Program-made: the position numbers and the translations under genes | Notes under the pieces: generated by a model | The model's database searches: none | Told to the model about the DNA's origin: nothing | Seen by the model: only the letters and a program-made list of their open reading frames with translations | Shown: positions 17,297 to 27,196 of the stretch, piece after piece | Layout of the letters: every line of letters begins with the position of its first letter | Position numbering within the stretch: the first letter of the stretch is position 1 | NCBI GenBank assembly: GCA_034433515.1 | Contig: DAOUAL010000102.1 | Coordinates: forward strand, 1-64,000 | Reading direction: 5' to 3' | Source: DAOTXS01 sp034433515 | GTDB lineage: Bacteria; Chloroflexota; Anaerolineae; UBA4142 | Length of the DNA stretch: 64,000 nucleotides

Positions 17297-18081
17297 AGCC
17301 CGCACGCGATTACCTCGTGGAACATCTTGTTGCCATTCCATCGTTCCGCGCTCTTCTGCGCGCCATCGAAGCCCGCCAGATCGCAGCCCTCGATCTTCCA
17401 CGTCCCATTCTTGATCTGGGGTGCGGGGATGGCCATTTCGCACAAGCCACCTTCACGATGCCGCTTGAGGTCGGCATTGATCCATCCCCCCAAGCAATTG
17501 CCGAAGCCAAGACGCGCCAGATGCATCGCGAACTGTACGTGATGGACAGCAACGCCATGTCCTTTGCCGATGAAACCTTTGCGACTGTGTTGAGCAACTC
17601 GGTCGTGGAACATATTCCGGACATTGATGCAACTTTGCGTGAGACCCATCGCGTTCTCAAGCCGGGCGGCTTGTTTGTCTTTACCACACCCTCGCATCAT
17701 TTTGCCGAATATCTTTTCTTTGCCGATTTCTTTCGCACGCTGGGCTTGCGCGGCTTGGCAACGCGCTATGAAAAATATTTCAATCGCATCTCGCGGCATT
17801 ACCGAACCGATGCACCTGAGGTATGGATCGCCCGGTTGGAAAAATTTGGTTTCCGCGTGCGCGAATGGCATTCCTATTTTTCGCGCGCGGCATCGCATGT
17901 GTTTGATTTGGCACATTACTATTCAGCCCCCACTTTGCTCTATAAAAAATTATTGGGGCGCTGGCTCATCGCGCCGTTCCGCGCCAACTTTGTTTTGCTC
18001 GAACCCTTGTGGCGGCATTACTATAACGAGCCGCCCACGAACCAAGGCGCGTATCTTTTTTTTGTGTGTGAACGCCAGTGA
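17293..18081 (+). CDS. Class I SAM-dependent methyltransferase
   Basis: A 262-residue methyltransferase with motif I ILDLGCGDGHFAQATF, an acidic VGIDPS, and SVVEHIPDIDATLRETHRVLKPGGLFVFTTPS, a UbiE/type-11 pattern. The C-terminal 90 residues are basic and aromatic, possibly peripheral to the membrane. It overlaps both neighbours by GTGA-type junctions, so it belongs to the glycosylation operon and may methylate a sugar or lipid carrier. Confidence 0.85.
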   Translation: MKPARDYLVEHLVAIPSFRALLRAIEARQIAALDLPRPILDLGCGDGHFAQATFTMPLEVGIDPSPQAIAEAKTRQMHRELYVMDSNAMSFADETFATVLSNSVVEHIPDIDATLRETHRVLKPGGLFVFTTPSHHFAEYLFFADFFRTLGLRGLATRYEKYFNRISRHYRTDAPEVWIARLEKFGFRVREWHSYFSRAASHVFDLAHYYSAPTLLYKKLLGRWLIAPFRANFVLLEPLWRHYYNEPPTNQGAYLFFVCERQ

Positions 18082-20117
18082 ATCGAACCACTTTTCGCCC
18101 GCTCATTGCGCCAATGCTTGGCTGGATCGCGCTGGGCATCGCCGCCCTCGCGCAATATGCGCACGTCGTTCATCACGCCGATGCAATCGCCGTGGGGTTG
18201 TTTGCCACTGCCCTCGTGGGATGGGGGTGGGCAATCGGAAGGCAACGCGTGGACATCCCCACCCGCTTGCACGCCAGCCAGCCCCACGCCGTATCCGCGC
18301 GTCCCATTTCAAGATCGTTGGTGGCAAGTGTGAGTGTACTTGCCGGCTTGACCTTTTTGCTTTCAGGCGGCAATGAATTCAATCCCGATAATGTCCTCGC
18401 GTGGGGATTGAGCATCAGCGTGTTCTTGTACGCATTCTGGGAACCGGAAAAAAACTGGGGCGCGTGGCATGAGGCGTGGGCACAGTTCAAAACATCGGCG
18501 CACAATTTTTCGACGAACGGCATTCGGCTTTCGCCTCACCTTGTAGCATTGCTGGGCATCATCCTCATCGCCATCTTTTTCTATTATCACAACCTTGATG
18601 GCGTTCCCGCCGAGATGACCAGCGATCACGCCGAAAAATTGCTCGACGTGAACGACGTGGTCGTCAAAGGACTGCGGCCGATCTTCTTCGAACGTAACAC
18701 CGGGCGCGAGCCGCTCCAATTTTACTTGACTGCCGCGTTCATCGGATTGACCAACCATCCGATTGATCACATGGCACTCAAATTGATCACAGCGGCACTG
18801 GGTGTCTTGGTTGTTCCATTTACCTTTCTCTTTGTCCACGAATTGTTCGATGACGATGTGGCATTGCTCACCGCCTTGTTCATCGCGTTTAGCAAATGGC
18901 CCCTCACCATTGCACGAATGGGTTTGCGTTTTCCGCTCACGCCGGTTTTCATCGCGCCATTGATGTTCTTTTTATTGCGCGCGCTCAAATATCAACGTCG
19001 TAACGATTTCTTGATGACGGGCTTGGTGCTAGGCATTGGCTTGCACGGTTATAACGCCTTTCGCGTCGCGCCGATTCTGGTTGCCGTCTTTCTAGTGCTG
19101 TGGCTTGGGGTGCGTCCAATGGATCGCACACAATTTCGCCGCTATGTCACAAACATCCTCCTGATGTTCGCGCTGATGTTCATCGTAACGATGCCACTCG
19201 TGCGCTATATGAGCGAGCATCCCGGCAACGTGTGGTATCGGATGGCAACGCGCTTGACCGATGTGGAATCACCGATCAAGGCGAATCCCCTGCAAATCTT
19301 TGCCAGCAATGTGGTCAACGCTTCGCTGATGTTCAACGGGACCGGCGACGAGGCGTGGCCCAATTCGATCCCGGACGATCCCGCGCTCGAGTACCTTACC
19401 GGGGCATTGTTCTTGCTCGGACTGGCGTTCGCGCTGTATCGTCTGGTGCGTTATCGCGAAGCAACGTACGCATTCGTGTTGGGGAGCATTCTCATTCTGC
19501 AACTGCCTTCTACGCTCAGCATCGCCTTTCCCAACGAAAATCCTAGCGTCGTGCGCGCCGGCGGCGCGATTCCGTTTGTGTTCATTCTCGTTGCCTTGCC
19601 CCTCGCGTGGTTGACGCGCGTGCTCAAACAATCGTGGGCGGACGATGCGTCGCACCGCATTCTCGCCGGGGTTGCTGTGGGCGGCGTGATCGTGGTCAGT
19701 ATGTTGGTCAATTACACGCGCTACTTTGTGGACTTTGATACAAGTTATCGCAATCTCTCATGGAATTCCTCGGAGGTAGCGGCGGCGATTCGGCGTTATA
19801 CCGGCGTGGTGGACTTGGCACATACCTGGATTCTGCTCTATCCGCATTGGATTGATACGCGCAACGTTGCCATCAACTTGCATGCGATTGGTTGGGAGCA
19901 AACGTTGCCGAGCGGCGACGATGCCAAGGCGCACGTGAACGATCCGGCGAGCAAACTGTATGTGCTCAACCCCAATGACCAAGCCAACCTCCATCAACTC
20001 GAACAGATTTTTCCGGATGCGCAACAACGTATCTATGTTTCAGATACCCCTGGACACAATTTTCTGCTTTTCTATGTTCCGGGTACAATAGCCCCAACTG
20101 AACCGCTAAGAAAATAA
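18078..20117 (+). CDS. GT39/ArnT-like polytopic glycosyltransferase
   Basis: A 679-residue integral membrane protein with roughly a dozen hydrophobic segments. The first extracytoplasmic loop carries EMTSDHAEKLLDV near residue 180, equivalent to the D-E/D-x-x-E substrate loop of PMT/ArnT-type transferases that use polyprenyl-phosphate sugars. It is followed by REPLQFYLTAAFIGL and an ArnT-like helix bundle. The C-terminal ~130 residues form a soluble extracytoplasmic domain (LAHTWILLYPHWIDTRNVAIN) that may bind acceptor. GTG start overlaps the methyltransferase stop. The next gene begins 5 bp later. Confidence 0.8.
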   Translation: MNRTTFRPLIAPMLGWIALGIAALAQYAHVVHHADAIAVGLFATALVGWGWAIGRQRVDIPTRLHASQPHAVSARPISRSLVASVSVLAGLTFLLSGGNEFNPDNVLAWGLSISVFLYAFWEPEKNWGAWHEAWAQFKTSAHNFSTNGIRLSPHLVALLGIILIAIFFYYHNLDGVPAEMTSDHAEKLLDVNDVVVKGLRPIFFERNTGREPLQFYLTAAFIGLTNHPIDHMALKLITAALGVLVVPFTFLFVHELFDDDVALLTALFIAFSKWPLTIARMGLRFPLTPVFIAPLMFFLLRALKYQRRNDFLMTGLVLGIGLHGYNAFRVAPILVAVFLVLWLGVRPMDRTQFRRYVTNILLMFALMFIVTMPLVRYMSEHPGNVWYRMATRLTDVESPIKANPLQIFASNVVNASLMFNGTGDEAWPNSIPDDPALEYLTGALFLLGLAFALYRLVRYREATYAFVLGSILILQLPSTLSIAFPNENPSVVRAGGAIPFVFILVALPLAWLTRVLKQSWADDASHRILAGVAVGGVIVVSMLVNYTRYFVDFDTSYRNLSWNSSEVAAAIRRYTGVVDLAHTWILLYPHWIDTRNVAINLHAIGWEQTLPSGDDAKAHVNDPASKLYVLNPNDQANLHQLEQIFPDAQQRIYVSDTPGHNFLLFYVPGTIAPTEPLRK

Positions 20118-20122
20118 TTTGT

Positions 20123-23100
20123 ATGTCTGATCTTATTCCTGAACCAACCCCTCCGCGCGATCAATCGCCTTCGCGATGGTTTGTCGCCACGGCGTTGGTC
20201 CTCATTTTGATTTTGGGCGCGGTGTTTCGATTGACCGGCGTGAATTGGGATGAGGATCAACATCTACATCCCGACGAACGTTTTCTCACGATGGTGTCCT
20301 CCGCGCTGGGCATTCCGGGTTTGACTCAAGCCGGAACTCCGCCCGCCGGGTGCGCCAAGTGGGGTGGATATTTCGATACCCAGTGTTCGCCGCTTGCGCC
20401 GTACAATCACAACTATACCTTTTTTGTGTACGGCACGTTTCCGATTTTTCTCACACGCCTGATCGCCGAATTTCTGAACCAAGCCGGTTACGGCGAGATT
20501 CATTTGCTCGGGCGTGTCCTCTCGGCACTGTTCGATCTCTCCACCGTCTTGCTCATCTTTCTCATCGGTCGCCGATTGTACGGCACGCGCGCGGCATTGT
20601 TGGGTGCACTCTTCCTCGCTGCTTCGGTACTCGATATTCAACAATCGCATTTCTACACGGTGGACACGTTCACCAACGTGCCCATCCTGCTCGCCTTTTG
20701 GTACGCGCTCGACATTGCTGATCGTAAGCATTGGCAAGCATTCATCTTTGCCGGTGCGATGTTCGGACTCGCGCTGGCGGGGCGCATCAACATTGCCCCA
20801 TTCGTAGCAGTGATCGTCGCGGCATCGTTATTACGCGCGTGGTTGCAAGCGACTCATTCATCCATCCCCAACGATGCACCCGAATCCTTGCACGAGGAGA
20901 ATCCGAGCGCCACGCCATCGCCCAAACGCGACTCCTGGTCTGATACCCTTGCGCGCGCGATGGGCGGGTTGGTGATTGCCGGGTTGTGCACGTTGATCGT
21001 CTTTCGCATCGCGCAACCGTACGCCGCAAACGGTCCGCATTTTCTCTCGCCCACGCTCCCCGAATTGGATTTTAGCGGCGGCTTGGTGAACTTTGGGTTC
21101 GATGTTGCGCTATCGTGGGCGGGCGGCGTCAATTCGCACTTTGCGAATAGCATGTCCTACATCAACGAACTCGTGTCTGGGCGCGCCGATTATCCGCCCG
21201 GGCATCAGTGGACCGATCGCACGCCGTACCTCTTTCCGTTTCAAAATATGGTGTTGTGGGGATTGGGCTTGCCGCTGGGTCTCGTCGCGTGGGCGGGATT
21301 TGCGTTGGCGGCGTATCGCTTGCTCCGTTATCGTGAATGGCAACATTTGCTCATCGTCGTGTGGGTGGGTATCACGTTTGCGTACACCGGTCAGCAATGG
21401 GTCAAGACGATGCGATACTTTTTGCAAATCTATCCGTTCCTGGCTTTGCTGGCCGGCTATTGTCTCATTCAACTTTGGGATAACGTCTCACGTTTGACCC
21501 GCTTTGCCCAGTTGGCTAGCCTCCTTGTGGCTTTGGTTTTCCTCACCACCATCGGCTACACGCTTTTCTGGGCGGGGGCGTTCACTTCGATTTATACGCG
21601 CCCAGTTTCGCGCGTTGCTGCTTCGCTCTGGATTTTCGATAACGTGCCACGCGGCGCGGTGCTGGCAAACGAACATTGGGACGATCCGTTGCCCTTGCGC
21701 ATCGCAGGCAAAGACCCGTTTGGCGGAATGTATCGCGGCTTGCCCATCGAAATGCCGGGCGACGATGGCTTGATGCACTGGTACGACGAAGACACCCCGG
21801 AAAAACGCACACAAGCAATTCGTTGGCTCAACCATGCCGATTACATCATCTTGTCGAGCAATCGGCTGTACGGTTCCATTCCGCGTTTGCCAATGCGTTA
21901 TCCGATGACCACCAAGTACTATGAATGGCTGTTCGATGGGACATTGGGCTTTGACAAGGTCGCCGAGTTTACCTCGCGTCCACAGTTGTTTGGCATCGAG
22001 ATTAACGATGACAATGCCGAAGAAGCGTTCACGGTGTACGATCATCCCAAAGTTTTGATCTTTAAGAAATCGGAACGCTATTCGCCGGCAAACACCGAAC
22101 AACTTTTCAATCGCATTGATTTGAACGAAGTCTATCGCTTTTGGCCCCGCGAAGCCACCCAAGCCAAGACCGCACTCTTGCTCACACCCTCGGATTTGAG
22201 CGCGCAATCAAGTGGCGGTACGTGGTCGGAGATTTTTCATCCCAGTGATCTCATCAATCAAATGCCGGTCATCGGTTGGCTCGTGTTGATCGAAGCATTG
22301 GGCTGGCTGGCGTTTCCCCTTGCCTTTGTCGTCTTTCGCGCGCTCACCGATCGCGGCTATATCTTTGCCAAAGCGTTGAGTATTCTCCTTGTTGCATGGG
22401 GCGCGTGGATGTTAGCCAGTTGTCACATCTTGCCGTTCAGCCGGCTGAGCATTGGCTTGATCATTGTCATCCTCGCCATCATTAGCACAATCATCGTTTG
22501 GCGACGCGGACGCGCGCTGGCAAACTTGATACGCGAACAACGTCGTCTCATTCTCATTGAAGAATTGCTTTTCCTGACGTTCTTTGCCGGCGATTTGTTG
22601 ATTCGTTACGGCAATCCGGATTTGTGGCATCAATGGTTTGGCGGCGAAAAGCCAATGGATTTTGCGTACCTGAACGCGATCATCAAATCCACCTGGATGC
22701 CGCCGTACGATCCTTGGTTTGCCGGGGGATACATCAACTATTATTACTTTGGTCAACTCATCACTGCCACGCTCATCAAATTTTCCGGCATCGTTCCCGA
22801 AGTGGCATACAATCTTGCTCTGCCCATGTTCTTTGCGCTACTGGGCGCGGGCGCGTTTAGCATCGCCTTCAATCTCACCGCGCACTCAACCCTGCCACGC
22901 CGATGGAATTATTTCGCCGGCGTGTTAGCCGCTCTGTTTGTCGCGGTCATTGGCAATCTGGGTCAAATGATCTTGATTGGGCAGACATTGATGAAGATTG
23001 GCGGCGGAGAACCAAGCAGTTCGCCCCTTACCTTTCTCGCCAGCATTGGCACGGGCGCATGGCGCGTCATCGCCGAAGGGGTACCTTTCGATGTGCCGAT

Positions 23101-24628
23101 TGGCTGGTGGTACTGGAACGCCACGCGCACGATTCCGGAAACAATCAACGAATTTCCTTTCTTTACTTTTCTCTATGCCGATTTGCACGCGCACTTGATG
23201 GCACTACCGTTCACGATGCTGGCAATTGGTGTGGCGATCAATTTTGCGTTGCGCCAATCCAATGACGACGCCTCCTTGCTCGCTTGGCGCCGCTGGCAAA
23301 TCACCCCGCTCGATGTGCTCCAAGTGATTATCGCCGCGTTGGTGATTGGCGGCTTGCGCGCCATCAACTTTGCCGATTATCCGACGTACTTGCTCGTCAT
23401 CGCCGCCGCGCTCGTCATCGGCGAATGGACACAACGGCGCGTGATCAACATTGATTTTCTTGTCAGCGTGGGATGGCGTTTGGGTGCGATCTATATTTTG
23501 AGCAACCTCTTGTTCCAACCCTTCCTCAGCCATTTTGCCACCGCGTATTTGGCAACCGAATTGTGGCAAGGTGAGCGTACAACGCTTGGGCAATACCTCA
23601 TCGTGCATGGCATCTTTTTGTTTGCGCTGGCTACCTTTCTCGTGCTCCGCACCATTGACACGCCGGCTCGGCGCGAAGCATGGTTTACGTGGCTACCCCT
23701 CATCATCGTCGCGCTCGTCATCCTCGAAGCAATTCTTTTGGTTTTGAAATTGCAAGCGTGGATGATCGCGCTTCCCTTGCTCGTGCTCGCCGGCTTGCTC
23801 ATCCTGCGCCCCGAACTCGACGCACCACAACGGTTTATCGCACTCTTGATCGCCGCGGGACTTGCGCTCACGATGATGGTGGAGGTCATCACCTACAAGG
23901 GCGACATTGGACGCATGAACACTGTGTTCAAGTTTTATTTGCAAGTCTGGAATTTCTTTGCACTCGCCGCCGCGATTGGGATCGCGTTTCTTCCTCGTCA
24001 ATCTAAAGAAACGCCATCCCTCGCCGCTCATTCCTTGCCTCTGCCTTTTGCTTGGTGGCTCATTTTCATCGTACTCATCGGCATTGGCTTGACGTACACT
24101 GTTACCGCAACGCGCGCCAAAGTGAATGATCGCTTTGTGATGGGATCGCCGCCCGGCTTGAATGGGATGGATTTTTTGAAAACGGCGGTCTATGCCGATC
24201 GCAACCGCGATATGGTTTTGGAGTACGATCGGCAAATGTTCGATTGGTTGCGCGCGAACGTGCCGGGTTCGCCGGTGGTGTTGGAGGGCAATGCACCGTT
24301 GTATCACTGGGCATCGCGGGTTTCGATTTACACCGGCTTGCCCACCGTGATTGGTTGGGATTGGCATCAAAAACAACAACGCTCGATCATTGATGGCAGT
24401 ATCATTGATCGGCGCCAAGCCACGGTCGCCAGGATTTACAACACGCGCGATGCGAATGTGGCGTTGGCAGAAATGCAACGCTTTAACGTGGCGTACATTG
24501 TCGTGGGACAACTGGAACACGCTTTTTACGATGAGGAGGGGTTGGCAAAATTTGACGCGATGGCACAAGCCGGTACACTGGAACGGGTTTATCAGAATGA
24601 ACGCACGACGATTTACCGCGTCAAGTAA
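20123..24628 (+). CDS. Giant GT39-YYY (DUF2298) fusion membrane protein
   Basis: A 1501-residue protein made of two membrane halves. The N-terminal half (about 1-680) is GT39-like: after the first helix it has EDQHLHPDERFLTMV near residue 48, the acidic loop of Dol-P-Man-type transferases, and GRRLYGTRAALLGALFLAAS. The C-terminal half (about 700-1500) is a Chlor_Arch_YYY/DUF2298 module: YINYYYFGQ near residue 870, ADLHAHLMALPF near 1018, and GDIGRMNTVFKFYLQVWNFF near 1260. A soluble tail with GWDWHQKQQRS and NVAYIVVGQLE follows. The module is known from Chloroflexi and some archaea but its biochemistry is unknown. A surface-glycan transferase or polymerase role is inferred from fold and neighbours. 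Confidence 0.85.
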   Translation: MSDLIPEPTPPRDQSPSRWFVATALVLILILGAVFRLTGVNWDEDQHLHPDERFLTMVSSALGIPGLTQAGTPPAGCAKWGGYFDTQCSPLAPYNHNYTFFVYGTFPIFLTRLIAEFLNQAGYGEIHLLGRVLSALFDLSTVLLIFLIGRRLYGTRAALLGALFLAASVLDIQQSHFYTVDTFTNVPILLAFWYALDIADRKHWQAFIFAGAMFGLALAGRINIAPFVAVIVAASLLRAWLQATHSSIPNDAPESLHEENPSATPSPKRDSWSDTLARAMGGLVIAGLCTLIVFRIAQPYAANGPHFLSPTLPELDFSGGLVNFGFDVALSWAGGVNSHFANSMSYINELVSGRADYPPGHQWTDRTPYLFPFQNMVLWGLGLPLGLVAWAGFALAAYRLLRYREWQHLLIVVWVGITFAYTGQQWVKTMRYFLQIYPFLALLAGYCLIQLWDNVSRLTRFAQLASLLVALVFLTTIGYTLFWAGAFTSIYTRPVSRVAASLWIFDNVPRGAVLANEHWDDPLPLRIAGKDPFGGMYRGLPIEMPGDDGLMHWYDEDTPEKRTQAIRWLNHADYIILSSNRLYGSIPRLPMRYPMTTKYYEWLFDGTLGFDKVAEFTSRPQLFGIEINDDNAEEAFTVYDHPKVLIFKKSERYSPANTEQLFNRIDLNEVYRFWPREATQAKTALLLTPSDLSAQSSGGTWSEIFHPSDLINQMPVIGWLVLIEALGWLAFPLAFVVFRALTDRGYIFAKALSILLVAWGAWMLASCHILPFSRLSIGLIIVILAIISTIIVWRRGRALANLIREQRRLILIEELLFLTFFAGDLLIRYGNPDLWHQWFGGEKPMDFAYLNAIIKSTWMPPYDPWFAGGYINYYYFGQLITATLIKFSGIVPEVAYNLALPMFFALLGAGAFSIAFNLTAHSTLPRRWNYFAGVLAALFVAVIGNLGQMILIGQTLMKIGGGEPSSSPLTFLASIGTGAWRVIAEGVPFDVPIGWWYWNATRTIPETINEFPFFTFLYADLHAHLMALPFTMLAIGVAINFALRQSNDDASLLAWRRWQITPLDVLQVIIAALVIGGLRAINFADYPTYLLVIAAALVIGEWTQRRVINIDFLVSVGWRLGAIYILSNLLFQPFLSHFATAYLATELWQGERTTLGQYLIVHGIFLFALATFLVLRTIDTPARREAWFTWLPLIIVALVILEAILLVLKLQAWMIALPLLVLAGLLILRPELDAPQRFIALLIAAGLALTMMVEVITYKGDIGRMNTVFKFYLQVWNFFALAAAIGIAFLPRQSKETPSLAAHSLPLPFAWWLIFIVLIGIGLTYTVTATRAKVNDRFVMGSPPGLNGMDFLKTAVYADRNRDMVLEYDRQMFDWLRANVPGSPVVLEGNAPLYHWASRVSIYTGLPTVIGWDWHQKQQRSIIDGSIIDRRQATVARIYNTRDANVALAEMQRFNVAYIVVGQLEHAFYDEEGLAKFDAMAQAGTLERVYQNERTTIYRVK

Positions 24629-24651
24629 ACGCAACGTGCCAAGTCGGAACT

Positions 24652-24762
24652 GGGCGGTTGAAACCGCTGCAACAACTACCCCAAGCCGCCCTTCGGCGGC
24701 TAGCCTTCAGCCTGCGGAGGCAGGCTTGGGGTGTTGGTTGCTGCGACTTACAGTCGCCCGAT
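24652..24762. repeat. Dispersed intergenic repeat, family 1, copy 3
   Basis: The best-preserved short copy: GGCGGTTGAAACCGCTGC, AAGCCGCCCTTCGGCGGCT, CAGCCTGCGGAGGCAGGC and CAGTCGCCCGATG. It separates the giant fusion protein from the secreted protein gene. An open frame through this copy adds an artificial N-terminus to the downstream gene. Confidence 0.8.
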
Positions 24763-24766
24763 GTCT

Positions 24767-24783
24767 TGTCAAGCGACTTGACA
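24767..24783. promoter_or_regulatory. Short perfect palindrome before a secreted-protein gene
   Basis: TGTCAAG-CGA-CTTGACA is a perfect 7+3+7 inverted repeat immediately after the repeat copy and 3 bp before the candidate TTG start at 24786. It could be a protein-binding site or part of the repeat boundary. Function is not evident. Confidence 0.3.
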
Positions 24784-24785
24784 TC

Positions 24786-25619
24786 TTGAGCCCCCTGATC
24801 GCTTTGATCATTGGCATCACGTTCTTGATTCTGTCCGAACCCACCACGCCCGTCGCAGAGGCAATCATCCCAACCACGCCCGCCAATGCTCCAAGCGATT
24901 GGCGCGCATCTGGCGCGATCACCTATTATCTGTACTTTCCCTTCATCGCGCGTCCCAGCGCGTGTCCAGTGTTGACGGAAACGTACGGCACCGTTGCGCC
25001 AATGCCGCCGCCGACCGATCGCCCGGCAGAACAACACGCCGACCTGAATTTGGCTCTGCGCGGTTACACGTTGACCAATGCCTATCGCGGGTTGATTGAT
25101 TTGGATGGACACACTGATCCCGGCGCCCCCCAGTTGCCCGGCTTGTTCAGCGACAATCGCACCGGCGTATTCACAACGACGTACCGCGTGTACAACTGGG
25201 ATTGGAATTGCAATTGTCGAAGCACACCAATTAGCGATCCGCCGGTTACGTTGGCAGGGTTGGTAACAACACCGACAGAAACAATCCGCGTGCCGGGTTC
25301 TGGCTATGACATTGGCAGATTGCCCAATGGATACGAAGTAATGGTGCTGTACGCCAGCACGGATCGCATTACCCTCAAATACACACGCGAAGATAATGTC
25401 GTGAGCGGATACACGCTACATCTGGAAAACATTTGCGTCGAACCGAATCTGCTCGCGCTCTATCAATCGCTGAATGCCAGCGGACGCCAACAGTTGCCAG
25501 CATTGTTTGCCGGGCAAGGCGTGGGCACTGCCAAAGCCGATTGGATCGGCGTGGCTATCCGCGACACCGGACAATTTATGGATCCGCGTTCACGCAAAGA
25601 TTGGTGGCAAGGACGATGA
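24786..25619 (+). CDS. Hypothetical secreted or membrane-anchored protein
   Basis: I do not recognise this family. The frame is open from well upstream, but codons before about 24765 lie in a repeat and in the end of the previous gene, so a TTG at 24786 is the most sensible start (277 residues). That start gives a hydrophobic segment (SPLIALIIGITFLILS) followed by a Pro/Thr-rich linker and an extracytoplasmic domain with GYTLTNAYRGLIDLDGHTD, a Cys-x-Cys (WNCNCRS), VMVLYASTDRITLKYTRED and LHLENICVEPNL. No strong ribosome site is visible. Its stop overlaps the ATG of the beta-helix protein (ATGA), so the two are probably co-translated and may act together at the cell surface. Confidence 0.6.
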   Translation: MSPLIALIIGITFLILSEPTTPVAEAIIPTTPANAPSDWRASGAITYYLYFPFIARPSACPVLTETYGTVAPMPPPTDRPAEQHADLNLALRGYTLTNAYRGLIDLDGHTDPGAPQLPGLFSDNRTGVFTTTYRVYNWDWNCNCRSTPISDPPVTLAGLVTTPTETIRVPGSGYDIGRLPNGYEVMVLYASTDRITLKYTREDNVVSGYTLHLENICVEPNLLALYQSLNASGRQQLPALFAGQGVGTAKADWIGVAIRDTGQFMDPRSRKDWWQGR

Positions 25620-27190
25620 AACAAATTTTTCTCGCAATCCTTTTCAATCTGTTGATTCTCACCCTGCTCTCGGCGACGATGGTGTGGGGGCAAACGCCAG
25701 TCTCTACCGTGCAAGGCAACAGTCGCATCGAATATCGTTTTGACTATCTAGGGGATGGTTCGCCGATTCGCGTTCTCGCCGAGCAAACCGATGTCAACAA
25801 TTTGCTCGTGTTCATCTACACGCAAGAACGCTTTGATGCGTTTCGTCGTGGCGAAAATGTTGAACCGAATGGACGAGCCACGCGACTCAAAGACGATACC
25901 TTGCAATTTGCCGGCGGCTTTCGCGGCATCAAAGGCACCTTTTACATTGTCGTGGAGAATCGAACGCCGAACGCCATCACGTATCGTTTGAGTGTGACCG
26001 GCGAAGGGGTCAGTGGTTTTGCGCGTCTGGCATCATTTACACCAACAGCCAGTTCACAAATTATCGTTCAAGGCGGAAAGAAATTTCTGGCGATCAATTT
26101 GCCGCCCGGCGCCATCACCAAGACACTCACCCTCCCCTTCCCCATCGAACCGGCAAACTGTACGCCGCCTTCGCAGATTCCCAATCCAATCCGGCAGAGT
26201 GTCAAACTGTGCGCCGGGCAAACCTACGCACCAATGAACGTCGTCGGCGATAACATTGCGATCTTGGGCGATGAGGCACGCTCGCCCATCGTCACGAGCA
26301 GTGGTCGCCAATTTGCCATCACCCTGCAAGGATCGAACAATTGGGTCGAAGGGATCACCCTCCAAGCCCGTGCGGATCCCAAAGACTTGGGGGCATTCTT
26401 GTGTCTGTACGATGAATGCCTTTTCGCCACGCGCCCAGTTACGACCACAATTCGCGGTGGGTTGCAGTATGGCGGCGGCATTTTGGTCAACGGATCAAAC
26501 ACGACCATTCGGCGTGTAACCGTGCGCGGCGGTACGATCGGTGTGGCGACGCTGAACGGACGCAACAATTTTATCGTGGATAATACGCTGACCGATTTGA
26601 ACGGCTGGGGCTCGTACAACTGGGCAAGCCGGGAAAGTTACTTTGTCGGCAACGATTTTAGTCGCAACAATCACGGTTGCACCACGCCCGATGGTCGCAA
26701 GTTTCTTTCCGGTTGTGAGACGGCGGGCTGGGTATGCTTGGGTTGCACCCTCAACACCATCGCACAAAATTACTGCGAACTGAGCGGCAATTGTTTTTAT
26801 ATGAGCGGCGAACGCAAACTTGCCAGCAACGTCAACACTTTTCTCGCCAACTATTGTGCGGGTGCTAGTGAGAACTGTTTTGAAATCACTTTTTCGTTTG
26901 GCAACTATTTGCGCGATAACGTAACCACCTACGAACCCAAAAGCAACAAGGCGTGCAAGTATCCCTTCTGGATTGGCGGGTCGGTCGCCTACTTTGCCAA
27001 CAATGTCTGGGAATGCACCATCTCGGAAGACGAAGCCTTTAATCAATCGCGCAATTCAACCACGGTGGCGACCAACATTATTCGGATGGATAATTATCTG
27101 GGCATCATCAACGCGCCGCAAATCACCATTACGCCGGAAGGTGATGTTTCGTTGCCCAAGAGTCGTTGGACGCCCACCTACACCGAGTAA
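25616..27190 (+). CDS. Secreted right-handed parallel beta-helix protein
   Basis: A 524-residue exported protein with a clear signal peptide (KQIFLAILFNLLILTLLSATMVWG-type, cleaved near WGQ). The N-terminal domain (about 25-200) is beta-rich, resembling a jelly-roll. From about 210 onward there are short repeated turns typical of right-handed beta-helices: GDNIAILGDEA, ITLQGSNNWVEGITLQ, NGSNTTIRRVTVRGGTIGV, GRNNFIVDNTLTDLNG and ANNVWECTI. Such folds occur in polysaccharide lyases, epimerases and surface adhesins. I cannot see a recognisable lyase active site, so it may bind or remodel the glycan made by this cluster. The ATG overlaps the previous stop. Confidence 0.75.
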   Translation: MKQIFLAILFNLLILTLLSATMVWGQTPVSTVQGNSRIEYRFDYLGDGSPIRVLAEQTDVNNLLVFIYTQERFDAFRRGENVEPNGRATRLKDDTLQFAGGFRGIKGTFYIVVENRTPNAITYRLSVTGEGVSGFARLASFTPTASSQIIVQGGKKFLAINLPPGAITKTLTLPFPIEPANCTPPSQIPNPIRQSVKLCAGQTYAPMNVVGDNIAILGDEARSPIVTSSGRQFAITLQGSNNWVEGITLQARADPKDLGAFLCLYDECLFATRPVTTTIRGGLQYGGGILVNGSNTTIRRVTVRGGTIGVATLNGRNNFIVDNTLTDLNGWGSYNWASRESYFVGNDFSRNNHGCTTPDGRKFLSGCETAGWVCLGCTLNTIAQNYCELSGNCFYMSGERKLASNVNTFLANYCAGASENCFEITFSFGNYLRDNVTTYEPKSNKACKYPFWIGGSVAYFANNVWECTISEDEAFNQSRNSTTVATNIIRMDNYLGIINAPQITITPEGDVSLPKSRWTPTYTE

Positions 27191-27196
27191 ACCATT

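Noticed and set aside
24351..24785. Upstream extension of the secreted-protein frame into the giant fusion gene and repeat
   Set aside because: The extension overlaps a recognised coding end and a repeat copy and translates to low-quality sequence; a start at 24786 gives a proper signal segment.
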